Positions 1 to 9,973 of a DNA stretch of 64,000 nt are shown in pieces. The stretch lies in contig JAFXKI010000011.1 of the NCBI GenBank assembly GCA_017531845.1, forward strand, positions 181,146 through 245,145. The letters run 5' to 3'. Each line of letters starts with the position of its first letter. Position 1 is the first letter of the stretch. The position numbers were made by a program, and so were the translations under genes. Origin of the DNA: Opitutales bacterium. GTDB lineage: Bacteria > Verrucomicrobiota > Verrucomicrobiia > Opitutales > UBA953. The notes beneath the pieces are model-generated. The model was not told the DNA's origin. It worked only from the letters and a program-made list of their open reading frames with translations, and made no database searches.

Positions 1-556
1 CGATTCTTGCGCCTTTAAAATGGCGTCCGATTGCCTCAAGCCTGTTCTTTATCCTCGCACGGTAAGCGGGCGAAATTCCGCCTGTTGCGTCTTTTGCTTC
101 GATGAAATTAAAAATCACGTCCGAAAGCAAAGGCGTTTCATCTTTAGAGCGTTCCCGCTCAATCGCTTCTCTTACCACTTCCGCAAAACTACGCGCGGGC
201 GTGCCTTTCATTTGCGAAGCCATAACATATTCACGCCAAAGCTTTAAGGCGGTTTCTTCCTCTTTCCGGATTGTGCCAAATCCTGCCCCGGCTTGTTTGC
301 CTATCCGGTTTGCATTTCGGGCGGCTTCGTTTGCGGCTTCATATTTTTCTACCGGGAAATGTTGCCGTTTAAGTTTTTCCCTGTTGCTCCCGGGATATTT
401 CTCACCTGTTTTAATGCTTAAGTAAAGCCCCTTCCTTTTTTTATCGAAACATACGGTTGCCGCTTCCCCTTTCTCCAAACCTAACCACCCGCGCCCGGCT
501 TTAACGGCGGGAACGTGTTCAAAGTCTTTACCGATTTTTACGCGCTTTTCAGACAT
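1..556 (-). CDS. Phage-type site-specific integrase, N-terminal part (runs off left edge)
   Basis: An open frame starts with ATG at 556 (protein begins MSEKRVKIGKDFEHVPAV) and stays open to the window edge, about 185 codons. The first 60 residues look like an integrase arm-binding domain (the stretch with CFDKKRKGLYLSIKTGEKYPG); a helical, charged middle follows, and residues from about 145 (SDVIFNFIEAKDATGG.. SPAYRARIKNRLEAIGRHF) look like the core-binding domain of tyrosine recombinases. The catalytic domain with R..HxxR..Y would lie beyond position 1 and cannot be checked. It sits beside a tRNA/tmRNA-like 3' end, the usual place for such a gene. Two copies of the iterated octamer lie in it (near 149 and 508). 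Family call is by pattern, not by search. Confidence 0.6.
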   Translation of the reverse strand, partial: MSEKRVKIGKDFEHVPAVKAGRGWLGLEKGEAATVCFDKKRKGLYLSIKTGEKYPGSNREKLKRQHFPVEKYEAANEAARNANRIGKQAGAGFGTIRKEEETALKLWREYVMASQMKGTPARSFAEVVREAIERERSKDETPLLSDVIFNFIEAKDATGGISPAYRARIKNRLEAIGRHFKGARI

Positions 557-631
557 ACTGCGACGCTATGCGCCCCCGTGAATCCTTGCAAGACTTTTCA
601 CACTTTCGACACACTCGAAAAAAGTTTCCTT

Positions 632-675
632 TGTTTAAAAGGATTTTCGGGGGTTCGAATTCTCACCACCACTTC
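632..675 (+). other. tmRNA/tRNA-like 3' end, probable integration (att) site remnant
   Basis: The stretch GGATTTTCGGGGGTTCGAAT followed by TCTCACCACC resembles the end of tmRNA (ssrA): a GGATTTTCGG segment, a T-loop GGTTCGAAT and a CCA-rich tail. The T-stem pairs poorly and no matching 5' acceptor strand is visible upstream, so it is not an intact gene. A rho-independent terminator follows at once. Seen: the sequence and its position between integrase and terminator. Inferred: this is the 3' fragment left at one end of an element that integrated into ssrA or a tRNA gene. Confidence 0.4.
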
Positions 676-722
676 AAAAAGCCCGCGAATCCGCTTAAAT
701 ACGAGCCTCGCGGGCTTTTTCG
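676..722 (+). terminator. Rho-independent terminator after the tmRNA-like 3' end
   Basis: Arms AAAGCCCGCGA (678-688) and TCGCGGGCTTT (708-718) form a perfect 11-bp stem followed by a T run on the plus strand. It lacks the iterated octamer. Its position fits the native terminator of the RNA gene whose 3' end lies just upstream. Confidence 0.75.
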
Positions 723-940
723 TGCTCGAACAACCTCCTGCATCCTCCAATATAGAATGGCGGAAAGCGCTTTCGATGCCTACCGGATTCTTGTCATTTT
801 CTACGGTCACGTATCCGCACACGCTCCTACTGTTTGCCACACATAAGAAAAATTATCGCATTCCCGGTCCCACACGAAAAAGATGAAAGAACGCCTACGC
901 GGGAAATTTTTACAAGCCATCCCGACATCGCAACCGAAAA
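723..940. other. Intergenic stretch without a recognisable gene
   Basis: Between the RNA-type terminator and the pilC terminator I see no convincing coding frame, RNA gene or repeat. Short open frames cross the terminator hairpin or lack family resemblance. Confidence 0.5.
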
Positions 941-988
941 AAAGCGTTCCCGCGTGAATCGGATTTCTCCGCCGGCGGGAACGCTTTT
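941..988 (-). terminator. Terminator of the pilus operon made of two octamer copies
   Basis: CGTTCCCG at 945-952 and CGGGAACG at 976-983, extended to AAGCGTTCCCGC/GCGGGAACGCTT, form the stem. On the minus strand a run of seven T follows, 30 bases past the pilC stop. Confidence 0.85.
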
Positions 989-1018
989 CTTTAACCGTAA
1001 AACTCTGACACTTTTTTA

Positions 1019-2230
1019 TCAGGTCATTTTCTGGATGATAGAAACAATCGGCATAAACATCGCGACAACAATGGTCCCGACGACGACGGCGAGGAAAAGA
1101 ATCATCACCGGTTCAATGACGGAAGTAAGTGCACCGACGGCGTTGTCAACCTCTTCATCGTAGTTATCCGCCACGCGGTTGAGCATTTCCGGAAGCTGTC
1201 CGGTTTCTTCGCCGACCTGCACCATGGAGCAAACCATCGGCGGAAAAACTTTTGCCTGCTCAAGCGGCTGAGCGAGTGTGTCCCCGTCGCGCACGCGGTC
1301 GTGAACGCGTTCAAGCGCGTCGCGCAAAACGACGTTATCGAGCGTATCGCGTGTAATTTTCATTGCCTGCAGAATCGGCACCCCGGAAGACATCAGCGTT
1401 CCGAACGTACGGGCGAAGCGCGAAACGGTAACGACTTGGACGAAAGTGCCGATTTTCGGGAGCTTGAAAACAAGGCGGTCGATCATCGCTTTGGTTTTTG
1501 CGTTTTTGAAAAGGAAGCGAACAAGGAAAAGTCCGCCGAAAACGACGATGACAGTTAGAAGCCAGTGTTCGCTCAATGCGTTCCCGAGATCCATGACGAA
1601 TTTTGTCAGCGGCGGCATCGTTCCGCCCTGAGCGGAAATCATTTTTTCAAACGAGGGAACGACAAAAACCAAAAGCACCCACACGATGATGAATGCGACG
1701 GAAAGCACGACGCAGGGATAAACCATCGCGGATTTTACTTTTTTCTTAATCTTTCCGGCTTTTTCCTGGAAGGAAGCCAGACGATCAAGCACGGTATCGA
1801 GCACGCCACCGGCTTCCCCGGCTCGAATCATATTGACGTAAAGGCGGTCAAACATACGCGGATATTGCGCGAGCGCATCGGAGAGAGTGTTCCCGCCCTG
1901 AATATTTTCGGAAATCGTTTCAAGTGCTGTTTTGAAAACGGGATCCTTTTCCTGATCGGAGAGGATTTGCATAGCTCGGAGCAAGGGCAAACCCGCTTGG
2001 AGTAGCGTGGCAAGCTGGCGCGTAAAAATCGTCAACTGCTCCCCGTTAATTTTTTTATTAAAGCCTGCGTTTTTCTTGCCTTTTTTGCCGAAACCTTCGG
2101 CAGAGATGGAAGAAACCATGAGGCGTTGTGCGGAGAGTTTTGCACGTGCCTGCTCCTCGTTCGGGGCGTCTATTTTTCCGTTCACGGGTTTTCCGTTCCC
2201 GTCGATAGCGGAATATTTGAATGTTGCCAT
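1019..2230 (-). CDS. pilC: Type IV pilus inner-membrane platform protein PilC/GspF
   Basis: This 403-residue protein has the two repeated T2SSF helical domains (about 70-190 and 275-395) typical of PilC/GspF, the platform on which the pilus motor ATPases act. The motifs FTRQLATLLQAGLPL and the second-copy equivalent VSRFARTFGTLMSSGVPILQA are clear. Three membrane segments are visible near residues 170-195, 220-240 and 370-400. The short N-terminal part (MATFKYSAIDGNGKPVNGKI) is characteristic of the family. It is the last gene of the pilus operon, 29 bases after pilB, and is followed by an octamer-built terminator. In competent bacteria this protein is also needed for DNA uptake pili (established for the family). 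Confidence 0.93.
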   Translation of the reverse strand: MATFKYSAIDGNGKPVNGKIDAPNEEQARAKLSAQRLMVSSISAEGFGKKGKKNAGFNKKINGEQLTIFTRQLATLLQAGLPLLRAMQILSDQEKDPVFKTALETISENIQGGNTLSDALAQYPRMFDRLYVNMIRAGEAGGVLDTVLDRLASFQEKAGKIKKKVKSAMVYPCVVLSVAFIIVWVLLVFVVPSFEKMISAQGGTMPPLTKFVMDLGNALSEHWLLTVIVVFGGLFLVRFLFKNAKTKAMIDRLVFKLPKIGTFVQVVTVSRFARTFGTLMSSGVPILQAMKITRDTLDNVVLRDALERVHDRVRDGDTLAQPLEQAKVFPPMVCSMVQVGEETGQLPEMLNRVADNYDEEVDNAVGALTSVIEPVMILFLAVVVGTIVVAMFMPIVSIIQKMT

Positions 2231-2259
2231 AATTTTTTAAGGGGCTGGGGTTAAAAGAA

Positions 2260-3921
2260 TTAGGTGTATTTTAAAACTTCCTCGATGGTGGTCAACCCAT
2301 CAAAAATGCAGCGCAGACCGTCGTCTCGAAGTGTGCGCATACCATTTTCTATTGCCTTTTGCTTGAGCACGAGAGTCGGCGCCTTTTTGGTAATAAGTTC
2401 GCGAACCGAATCGTTGATAACCATCAGTTCGAAAAGCCCTTGGCGCCCTTTGTAGCCAGTGCGGTTACATTCGGAGCAACCTTTACCGTAGAAGAATTGT
2501 TTTTCCGCGATTTCGAGCGGATCGACCTGAAGCATGGAGATCACGTTTTGATCCGGCTCGTAAGCAGTACGACAATGGCGGCAGATACGGCGAAGCAGGC
2601 GTTGCCCGAGCACGCCTTCAAGTGAAGCCGAGATGAGGAACGGTTCCAACCCCATATCGACGAGACGCGTTACCGCGCCGGGAGCGTCATTCGTGTGAAG
2701 CGTGGCGAGCACGACGTGCCCGGTGAGCGATGCCTGCACCGCGATTTGCCCTGTTTCCAAGTCACGAATTTCCCCGACCATGATCGTATCCGGGTCCTGA
2801 CGCAAAAAGGATCGCAACGCCGAGGCGAACGTGAGCCCGACCTGATGGTTAATCTGCACCTGCATGATGCCTTCGATTTCGTATTCGACCGGATCTTCGG
2901 CGGTGAGGATTTTTACGTCCACGGTGTTAACTTCGCGGAGCGCGGAATAAAGCGTTGTTGTTTTCCCGGAACCAGTCGGCCCCGTGACGATGAAAATACC
3001 GTTCGGGCGATTCACGAGTTCGCGAATACCGTTCATGATTTCCGGCTCCATCGAAAGGTTTTCGAGGTCGAGATTGACAACGCCTTTGTCGAGAATACGG
3101 AGCACGACGGATTCTCCGAACTGCGTCGGGAGCGTGGAAACACGAAGGTCAATCGGACGCCCGCCGATAGTCGTCTTGATACGTCCGTCTTGCGGAATAC
3201 GTTTTTCGGCAATATTCAAGCCGGACATGACTTTGACGCGCGCGGTAACGGCGTTCGCGAGGCTTTTCGGCGGCGGAGCCATTTCGTAAAGCGCGCCGTC
3301 AATGCGGTAGCGAATGCGGAATTGGTCTTCAAACGGCTCAAAGTGAATATCGGAGGCTTTTGCCTTCACGGCTTCCTGTAAAACAACATCGACGAAGCGG
3401 ATAATCGGAGCCTGATTGGCGGAGTCATCCGCGTCCAAATTATCCATATCGATTTCGGAAAGAATATCGTCGATGGAAGAATGCTGCTCCCCGTAAAATT
3501 TTATAATCGCGCCGTCAATCTGCGCGGGATCGCAAACGGAAAGCTCGACGTCGCGGCGAAGCGAGAACGACAAGTCGTCCACCACGCTGAAATTCAGCGG
3601 ATCCTTGGCAAGGAACCAAACTTTATTCGGGTCCGCGCGATAAGGCAAAATTCCGTATTTGTGTGCCTGGTCCGGCTTGATGATTCGGAGAAAATCCGGT
3701 TCGATCTGTTCGGGGATTTCGGGAACGTAATCAACGTTCAGATTGCGGGCGATCAGCTCTAAAATCGTGTTGCGATCAAGGTCGCCGGCATCTTCGAGAA
3801 CATCGGTAAACGCCTTCCCCGTGTCGACATGCTCTTCCCAAGCCTCATCAAGCCGCTCAGGCGAAACCAAGCCGGATTCTTCAAAAATATTTTTTAATGT
3901 TTCGCTGTGTTCGTTAAACAT
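2260..3921 (-). CDS. pilB: Type IV pilus assembly ATPase PilB (GspE/PulE family)
   Basis: Cytoplasmic hexameric ATPase that drives pilus extension. The 553 residues show an N-terminal MshEN-type domain (about 1-150), then the T2SSE core: Walker [11 protein letters not shown] near residue 315, [15 protein letters not shown] as Walker B with Asp box, and the His box [13 protein letters not shown]. The C-terminal zinc module with CRHC and CSEC pairs marks PilB/GspE rather than PilT. ATG at 3921 follows the pilT stop by 21 bases. One of two PilB-like genes in the operon; which one powers the pilus and which serves another pseudopilus cannot be told from sequence. Confidence 0.92.
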   Translation of the reverse strand: MFNEHSETLKNIFEESGLVSPERLDEAWEEHVDTGKAFTDVLEDAGDLDRNTILELIARNLNVDYVPEIPEQIEPDFLRIIKPDQAHKYGILPYRADPNKVWFLAKDPLNFSVVDDLSFSLRRDVELSVCDPAQIDGAIIKFYGEQHSSIDDILSEIDMDNLDADDSANQAPIIRFVDVVLQEAVKAKASDIHFEPFEDQFRIRYRIDGALYEMAPPPKSLANAVTARVKVMSGLNIAEKRIPQDGRIKTTIGGRPIDLRVSTLPTQFGESVVLRILDKGVVNLDLENLSMEPEIMNGIRELVNRPNGIFIVTGPTGSGKTTTLYSALREVNTVDVKILTAEDPVEYEIEGIMQVQINHQVGLTFASALRSFLRQDPDTIMVGEIRDLETGQIAVQASLTGHVVLATLHTNDAPGAVTRLVDMGLEPFLISASLEGVLGQRLLRRICRHCRTAYEPDQNVISMLQVDPLEIAEKQFFYGKGCSECNRTGYKGRQGLFELMVINDSVRELITKKAPTLVLKQKAIENGMRTLRDDGLRCIFDGLTTIEEVLKYT

Positions 3922-3942
3922 AACGGGAACGCGGGTTGAGAA

Positions 3943-5031
3943 TTAAATGAGGGAAAGCGCACGCAATTTATCGCGCATTTCATTGGGAGCCTGTGCAAAT
4001 TTCGTCGCTTCGGACGGGTCGATGTATCCTTCCTGAGCAAGCGAGAGCAAGTGGCTGTCGAGCGTACGCATGCCGAGATTCCCTCCGGTTTGAATGTCGG
4101 AAGTAATACGGTAGGTTTTATTGTCTCGAATGAGTGCCGCTGTGGAATCCGTATTGATCATGATTTCATAGGCAGCAATGCGTCCGCCGTCGCGACGGCG
4201 GCAAAGCACCTGCGAAATCACGGCGACGAGCGAAGAGGCGAGCTGCGTCCGGATTTGGTCTTTCGTATCTGCCGGGAACGCATCGACGATACGGTCGACG
4301 GTGCGCGCCGCGCCGGTAGTGTGCAAAGTTGCAAAGACGAGGTGCCCGGTTTCGGCGGCGGAAACGGCGGCAGTAATTGTTTCGAGGTCTCGCATTTCCC
4401 CAACGAGGATGATGTCCGGGTCTTGGCGAAGCGCTCCGCGAATCGCCTCGGCGAACGACGGAACGTCGCGCCCGATTTCGCGTTGCGTTACTACCGAGCG
4501 TTGGTGATCGTGGAAATATTCAATCGGGTCTTCAATCGTGATAATGTGTTTTTCTTCGTTGCGATTAACCCAATTGAGCATAGACGCGAGCGTCGTCGTT
4601 TTCCCGGAACCGGTCGGTCCCGTAACGAGAATCAAACCGCGTTGGCGTTGCAAAAGAGCTTTCACTTTGTCGGAAAGCCCGAGCTGCTCAAGCTCGAACA
4701 TCTTATTCGGGATCTGTCGCAGAACGATCCCGTAGCCGTTCGTATCGCCATGCCCGTGGCGTGCCTTAAATACGCTCACACGGAAACGCGCCTGCCCTTC
4801 GTAGGAAAAACCGAAGTCGCATCCGCCGCGCTCTTCCAAGCGTTTCCAATGGTGTTCGGCGGTAATTTCACGCGCCATTGCTTCAGTTTCCTCCGCTGTC
4901 AGCACGGGACCGTCCACCGGCATCATCGCACCGGAAATACGCAGAACGGGAGCTTGGTCGATGTGAATATGCAAGTCGCTCGCTCCTTCGCTCACCATCA
5001 AATCGAGCAATTGTTTCAACGTGTAATTCAT
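3943..5031 (-). CDS. pilT: Type IV pilus retraction ATPase PilT
   Basis: A 362-residue retraction motor. It lacks the long N-terminal domain and the tetracysteine zinc module of PilB, which together with length marks it as PilT. It has Walker [15 protein letters not shown] near residue 139, [16 protein letters not shown] as Walker [14 protein letters not shown] as His box, and a PilT-like C-terminus ([17 protein letters not shown]). PilT retraction pulls DNA-bound pili inward in naturally competent bacteria (established knowledge). It lies between the two pilB-like genes with short spacers (21 and 49 bases). Confidence 0.93.
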   Translation of the reverse strand: MNYTLKQLLDLMVSEGASDLHIHIDQAPVLRISGAMMPVDGPVLTAEETEAMAREITAEHHWKRLEERGGCDFGFSYEGQARFRVSVFKARHGHGDTNGYGIVLRQIPNKMFELEQLGLSDKVKALLQRQRGLILVTGPTGSGKTTTLASMLNWVNRNEEKHIITIEDPIEYFHDHQRSVVTQREIGRDVPSFAEAIRGALRQDPDIILVGEMRDLETITAAVSAAETGHLVFATLHTTGAARTVDRIVDAFPADTKDQIRTQLASSLVAVISQVLCRRRDGGRIAAYEIMINTDSTAALIRDNKTYRITSDIQTGGNLGMRTLDSHLLSLAQEGYIDPSEATKFAQAPNEMRDKLRALSLI

Positions 5032-5080
5032 GCTTAAAAACCCTCTTCGTTATTATTTTTTTGTGATGCGTTCCCGCGGC

Positions 5081-6802
5081 TTATTCAACCTCAACCGTTG
5101 TTGAAAGCACTTCCTCAACAGACGTGATTCCCGCCGCGATTTTTCGGATTCCGTCTTCACGCATCGTGCGCATTCCGAGCTCACGCACCTTGCGTCGCAA
5201 ATCAACGAGCGAAACATTCCGATAGATCATTTCCTGAATCTCTTCGTTGACCATGAAAATTTCAAATACGCCGCGGCGCCCGCGATAGCCGGTGTTGTGG
5301 CATTTCGAACAGCCGCGTCCCTTTTGGAAATTCGAGTTTGAAAGATCGCCGACCGTCATGCCGATTGAAATGAGTTCCTTTTCCGTCGGGTTGTAGGATT
5401 CCGTGCAATCCGGGCAAATGCGGCGAACAAGGCGTTGCGCGAGAACGCCGCGCAACGACGCCGAAACCAGGAACGGTTTTACACCGATGTCGACAAGACG
5501 CGATACAGCGGACGGAGCGTCATTCGTGTGAAGCGTGGAAAACACCATGTGCCCCGTAAGCGACGCATTGACCGCGATTTCCGCCGTTTCCAAGTCACGA
5601 ATTTCCCCGATCATGATGATGTTCGGTGCCTGGCGGAGCATGGAACGAAGCGCGGCGGAAAACGTCATCCCGACTTCACGGCGCACCTGTACCTGATTGA
5701 TGCCGGGCATTTGGTATTCGACCGGGTCTTCGACCGTGATGATTTTACGGTCCGGCTGGTTGATGTAATTAAGAGCCGAATACAGCGTCGTGGATTTCCC
5801 GGAACCGGTAGGCCCCGTAACAAGGAAAATGCCGTCCGCGCCGGTGATGATTTTCTGGAAAGTTGCCTGGTCGTCGGAGAAAAATCCGAGCTCCGGCAAG
5901 CCGAGTCGCAGACCTTCTTTGTCCAAAATACGCATGACGATGGACTCGCCGTAAACCGTAGGAAGCACGGAAACACGCAAGTCCACGTCTTTCCCCGAAA
6001 CCTGAATTTGGATACGTCCGTCCTGCGGAATGCGTTTTTCGGCGAGAGAAACTTCCGCCATCAGTTTTAAACGCGCGATAATGGACGCTTGCAGGCGTTT
6101 CGGCGGGTTTTCCACTTCCTGCAAAACACCGTCGATGCGATAGCGCACGCGGAAACGTTTTTCGAGCGGCTCCATGTGAATATCGGACGCACGGCGGCGA
6201 ATTGCCTCCGTAATCAGCAGATTCACGTATTTGATAATCGGCGCATCTTCGGATTCGGACGCGTTCCCGCCGAGTGTTCCGGGAACGTTAACGCCGGTTC
6301 CGTTTTCGCCGAAAAGAGCCTTCATCGCGTCGCTCTGCGGCAAGCCGTCATCACCGTAAGCAGATTTAATCGCCGCGCGAATATCATCCGGCGGAGCCAG
6401 ACGGAAAGAAACCGACATTCCGAGCAGGCGCGCGAGCTCGTCCATCATATCCGTGTCGAGAGGATCGGCGGTAACGGCAAGCATTTGCCCGCCTTCAAGC
6501 TGCAACGGCAAAACGTTGTAACGCTCCGCAAGTTCGCGCCCCATTTTTTCGAGAGCTTCGGGCGTCGGGCGCACGTCTTCCATTTCCGCGACTTCCATGT
6601 CGAACTGCTGCGCGAGCACGGCAGTAATCGCTGCCCAGGTCGTGTAGCCTTTATCCACCAAAAGCGTCAGCGTCTCGGTGTCAACCTTGTCCTCCGGCAC
6701 ACCTTGCGAGCGCACATATTCCTTGGCGGCTTCGACGGTTTCCGGCGGCACAAGCTGCTCGTTTTGAATTAAATCAATGACATAATCGTCAGCGGAAATC
6801 AC
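5081..6802 (-). CDS. Second PilB/GspE-type assembly ATPase
   Basis: First gene of the pilus operon, 573 residues, starting at GTG 6802 with AGGAG about 10 bases upstream, one of the few clear ribosome sites in the window. It has an N-terminal MshEN-like region (1-170), a linker rich in G and N near 175-190, Walker [14 protein letters not shown] near residue 331, Walker [10 protein letters not shown], His box [12 protein letters not shown] and a zinc module (CPDC, CSKC). The usual LRQDPDI before Walker B reads LRQAPNI here: the first Asp is replaced by Ala. It may be a pilus motor or a type II secretion-like GspE; the paralogue at 2260-3921 keeps the canonical Asp. Confidence 0.88.
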   Translation of the reverse strand: MISADDYVIDLIQNEQLVPPETVEAAKEYVRSQGVPEDKVDTETLTLLVDKGYTTWAAITAVLAQQFDMEVAEMEDVRPTPEALEKMGRELAERYNVLPLQLEGGQMLAVTADPLDTDMMDELARLLGMSVSFRLAPPDDIRAAIKSAYGDDGLPQSDAMKALFGENGTGVNVPGTLGGNASESEDAPIIKYVNLLITEAIRRRASDIHMEPLEKRFRVRYRIDGVLQEVENPPKRLQASIIARLKLMAEVSLAEKRIPQDGRIQIQVSGKDVDLRVSVLPTVYGESIVMRILDKEGLRLGLPELGFFSDDQATFQKIITGADGIFLVTGPTGSGKSTTLYSALNYINQPDRKIITVEDPVEYQMPGINQVQVRREVGMTFSAALRSMLRQAPNIIMIGEIRDLETAEIAVNASLTGHMVFSTLHTNDAPSAVSRLVDIGVKPFLVSASLRGVLAQRLVRRICPDCTESYNPTEKELISIGMTVGDLSNSNFQKGRGCSKCHNTGYRGRRGVFEIFMVNEEIQEMIYRNVSLVDLRRKVRELGMRTMREDGIRKIAAGITSVEEVLSTTVEVE

Positions 6803-7003
6803 GATATCGGGTCTCCTGTAAGATGAGTAAAAAGGGGCAAAAAAACGGGAAAAATCAAAAACGTTCTTTTTTCAAATAAGCAACAGGAAGCGTTCCCGCC
6901 GCGCCTTTCTTAAAAAGAACGACTGATTTTTATCACGAATCTTGCACGCATGCAAAAGAAAATACGCAACAAAACGCGCGAAAATGCGGAGCCTGCGCCG
7001 CCG

Positions 7004-7237
7004 CTAAAATTTCATGCGCGTGTTTTCGAGCCCGCAATGCGGGCAAACCGAGACTTCGCGCCTACGGGCACGCGAATAAATTTTTCCGCAACGGATGCAA
7101 TAAAACACGGTGCGGTAACGGCGATGATCAACCAGTAGGCGATCCCGCCGATCGTAATACCAACGAACGACGCCCGCGAAGACAAATATCCCGAAGAGCA
7201 AAATTGCGGAAAACGTTACCAAATCAACCGCGAACAT
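7004..7237 (-). CDS. Small membrane-anchored zinc-ribbon protein, unknown function
   Basis: A 77-residue protein with one N-terminal membrane segment (residues 5-27, VDLVTFSAILLFGIFVFAGV), a basic stretch, then a two-pair cysteine motif: YCIRCGK near residue 48 and VCPHCGLENTR at the end. This is a compact zinc ribbon facing the cytoplasm if the basic residues follow the positive-inside rule. It lies 48 bases downstream of trkH on the same strand and may be cotranscribed. I do not recognise the family. Confidence 0.7.
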   Translation of the reverse strand: MFAVDLVTFSAILLFGIFVFAGVVRWYYDRRDRLLVDHRRYRTVFYCIRCGKIYSRARRREVSVCPHCGLENTRMKF

Positions 7238-7285
7238 GTCGGAGAGATTAAAGGTTAAAGATAAAAGGTTAAAGATTAAACACGC

Positions 7286-9115
7286 CTACGACAGCACAAT
7301 TGTCGTTTCCGGAAGCCGCGCCGTAATTCCGCTTTTTTTCCTCGGAAGGAAAGAGGAAATAAACAGCAAAATTCCGATACGCCCGACAAACATCGTTCCC
7401 GCGAGCAAATACTTTGCCGGCTCACCCAGCTTCGGCGTAACATCGCACGAAAGCCCCACTGTCCCCACTGCGGAAACTGCCTCAAAAGCAAGTGAAAGAA
7501 AATCGAGTTGCGGATGCAAAATACACAGGGAAACCGTTACCGCAAAAACCGCCGTCATCCCAAGAAGAACAATCGCGAGAGCCTGATTCGCAAAATCGCT
7601 GTTCAGACGCCGCCCGAAAACCTCCAAATCCCGCCGCCCCAAGACGTATTGGCGTAGGGAAAGCACGGCAACGGCAAATGTTGTCGTTTTAATTCCGCCC
7701 GCAGTCGAAAACGGACTTCCGCCGATAAACATCAGCACCATCAGCAAAACTTTCGCCGCCGGCGTAATGTTCGCCGTCGGTTCAATGTCAAAACCTGCCG
7801 TCCGCGACGTTCCCGCGAGGAAAAATGCGCGCCGCAACGAATCTCCGCCCCAGTCCGCCCAATCCAAAAGATAAAATGCGACGAAGCCGAACAAAATCAA
7901 CCCGAACGAAGTTACGAGAACGATTTTTGTGTGTGTCGCCAAACGCACGGGAACGTGACGTATTTTTCGGCTCCAAAGAAACGTTCGCAGGCGATTACTG
8001 AAAAACATCCAAAAATCACGAATCACCGGAAAGCCCAAGCCGCCGATAATCGCCATCACAAACAGCGACGAAATCATCGCCATACTCTGCGCAAGCTCCG
8101 GATTTGTCATTCCGCCGGGCACACAGGAAAGCCCCGCATTACAAAATCCCGAAACGGAGTGAAACACCGCAAAAAATATCGGGCGCGAAGCCGCAATTTC
8201 CGTTCCCGCCGTAGAAAAATAAATAAAAAGCGCGCCGACGGCTTCCGCCGCAAAAGTAAAACCGACAATCACCGCAAGCACAGTGCCGATTTGCCCCATG
8301 TTTTCCTCGCTGAACAAGTCCTGAAAATCAAAGCGGTTTTTCAACGAGAGTCCGCCGGCAAAAAAGTAGGCAAAAAAATACGTAATCGTCATCACGCCCA
8401 AGCCGCCGAGCTGAATCAGCACAAGCAAAATGCAAAGTCCGCTAAACGTCATTTCCGTCGCCACGTCGAAGGGAGAAAGCCCCGTCACGCAAACCGCGCT
8501 CGTAGAGAGAAACAGCGCATCACACCACGAAATTCCGTCCACGCTCGCATTCGGCGTTTTCAAAAGAAGCGTTCCCGCGATGATTAACAGCACGAAGCTT
8601 AGAATAAAAACACGCCCGGGCGTCAGCGAAACACCTTTTAAAAATGAATGCCGGAAACGAATTCCGCGCAAAGCCAGAACCCATAAAATCAACGCATTTA
8701 ATCCGGAGGAATACCACAGACGGATCTCCAGCGAATCCGTTTCGGAAAAAAACGCCGTCAAGCCTTTCAAAATCGGCGCATACGCAATCATCATCAGCAC
8801 CGCACCGCAAAACAGAAAACTCTCAAACCAATGCGTTAAAAACCGGCGCAAGATCGACTCTCGCCGAAAAACCATTCGTAAAACTTCCTGCAACAAAAAC
8901 AACCCGACCGCGCAACGCGTTCCCGCACGCAACCAAAACAACTGGGACTCCCGGACCGGCCACCCGATAATGGTAACAACGGACGCCAACGCCGTCAGAA
9001 GGCATACCATCCCGATGCCGTTTACCAGCCATCGCGCCCACACGTTCCCGTCAACGGGATTTTCTCTGGAGAAATCATCCATACCGGATTTCTTTGTTCC
9101 CCGCCATCCTCTCAT
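7286..9115 (-). CDS. trkH: Potassium uptake channel subunit, TrkH/KtrB family
   Basis: Integral membrane protein of up to 609 residues with four pore-loop repeats of the Trk/Ktr superfamily: TSAVCVTGLSPFDV, SVSGFCNAGLSC, LAGTSRTAGFDI and SAVGTVGLSCDVT, each holding the selectivity-filter glycine. A hydrophobic N-terminal extension of about 170 residues with extra membrane segments precedes the first repeat. It would import potassium, normally with a cytoplasmic TrkA/KtrA ring that is not encoded here. The start may be the ATG at 9115 or the one at 9079 (MDDFSREN); the first 12 residues have no clear family support. Divergent from hisA. Confidence 0.88.
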   Translation of the reverse strand: MRGWRGTKKSGMDDFSRENPVDGNVWARWLVNGIGMVCLLTALASVVTIIGWPVRESQLFWLRAGTRCAVGLFLLQEVLRMVFRRESILRRFLTHWFESFLFCGAVLMMIAYAPILKGLTAFFSETDSLEIRLWYSSGLNALILWVLALRGIRFRHSFLKGVSLTPGRVFILSFVLLIIAGTLLLKTPNASVDGISWCDALFLSTSAVCVTGLSPFDVATEMTFSGLCILLVLIQLGGLGVMTITYFFAYFFAGGLSLKNRFDFQDLFSEENMGQIGTVLAVIVGFTFAAEAVGALFIYFSTAGTEIAASRPIFFAVFHSVSGFCNAGLSCVPGGMTNPELAQSMAMISSLFVMAIIGGLGFPVIRDFWMFFSNRLRTFLWSRKIRHVPVRLATHTKIVLVTSFGLILFGFVAFYLLDWADWGGDSLRRAFFLAGTSRTAGFDIEPTANITPAAKVLLMVLMFIGGSPFSTAGGIKTTTFAVAVLSLRQYVLGRRDLEVFGRRLNSDFANQALAIVLLGMTAVFAVTVSLCILHPQLDFLSLAFEAVSAVGTVGLSCDVTPKLGEPAKYLLAGTMFVGRIGILLFISSFLPRKKSGITARLPETTIVLS

Positions 9116-9179
9116 AAAGCCTACGCAGAGACAACTCTTTAAGCTTTAAGATTCCGTCTTCCCGCTCTAATCTCTCGGC

Positions 9180-9908
9180 ATGATTATTTATCCGGCAATC
9201 GACATTCAAGGCGGCAACTGCGTTCGCCTTCGCCAAGGCATCGCTGAAAATGCGACCAAATATTTTGAAGATCCCGCAGAACCCGCGAAAGCTTTTGCCC
9301 GCGACGGAAGCGCGTGGATTCACGTTGTCGACCTCGACGGAGCTTTCGGCGGAGAGCCGCGCAATCTCGACGCGCTCAGGCGAATTGCAGAAACCGGACT
9401 CAAAATTCAGTTCGGCGGCGGGTTGCGCACAATCGAAAACGTGCGCGCCGTCCTCGATTCCGGTGCTGCAAGGGCGATTGTCGGGACCAAGGCAGCGCAC
9501 GACGACGGATTTGTTGCCGAACTCGTAAAAACTTTCGGCGGAGAAAAAATTGCCGTCGGCATTGATGCAAAAAACGGATTCGTCGCCGTCAAAGGCTGGG
9601 TCGATGTTACCGCACGCCGAGCCACGGAACTCGCGGAAACGGCTGCACACCTCGGTGTAAAAACGATCATTTATACAGATATCGCAACCGACGGAATGCT
9701 CCGCGGACCGAATTTTCCCGCGCTGGAAGAAATGCTCAAAAGCACAACGGCAAACATCATCGCCTCCGGTGGAGTTTCCCGCCGGGAAGATATTTTGAAA
9801 CTGCGCGCGCTTGCGGGAACGCACTCCAATCTCGACGGTGCCATTGTCGGAAAAGCCCTTTACGAAAAACGGGTCGAACTTCCCGATTTGCTGGCGATTT
9901 CAAAGTAA
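9180..9908 (+). CDS. hisA: HisA, ProFAR isomerase of histidine synthesis
   Basis: A 242-residue (beta/alpha)8 barrel beginning MIIYPAIDIQGGNCVRL, the HisA signature with the catalytic Asp in AIDIQGG. The second half has the matching IIYTDIATDGMLRGPN with the second catalytic Asp, followed by the phosphate-binding IIASGGVS. It isomerises the BBM-II intermediate in step four of histidine synthesis. It stands alone between trkH and a GH2 gene, not in a his operon, with its own terminator. A TCTAAT element at 9166-9171 ends only 8 bases before ATG, so the transcript may have almost no leader (inference). Confidence 0.95.
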   Translation: MIIYPAIDIQGGNCVRLRQGIAENATKYFEDPAEPAKAFARDGSAWIHVVDLDGAFGGEPRNLDALRRIAETGLKIQFGGGLRTIENVRAVLDSGAARAIVGTKAAHDDGFVAELVKTFGGEKIAVGIDAKNGFVAVKGWVDVTARRATELAETAAHLGVKTIIYTDIATDGMLRGPNFPALEEMLKSTTANIIASGGVSRREDILKLRALAGTHSNLDGAIVGKALYEKRVELPDLLAISK

Positions 9909-9914
9909 ATAATC

Positions 9915-9949
9915 AAAAGCTCTCCCTCGTTGTAAAAGGGAGAGCTTTT
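9915..9949 (+). terminator. hisA terminator
   Basis: Perfect 13-bp arms AAAAGCTCTCCCT and AGGGAGAGCTTTT around a 9-base loop, 6 bases after the hisA stop. The octamer is absent. The stem is U-rich on both strands and may also serve the convergent GH2 gene. Confidence 0.85.
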
Positions 9950-9973
9950 GTATCACGTTACCGGCACGCCGTT

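Noticed and set aside
598..840. 80-codon minus-strand frame near the integrase
   Set aside because: Runs through the terminator hairpin and the tmRNA-like end; no recognisable protein features.
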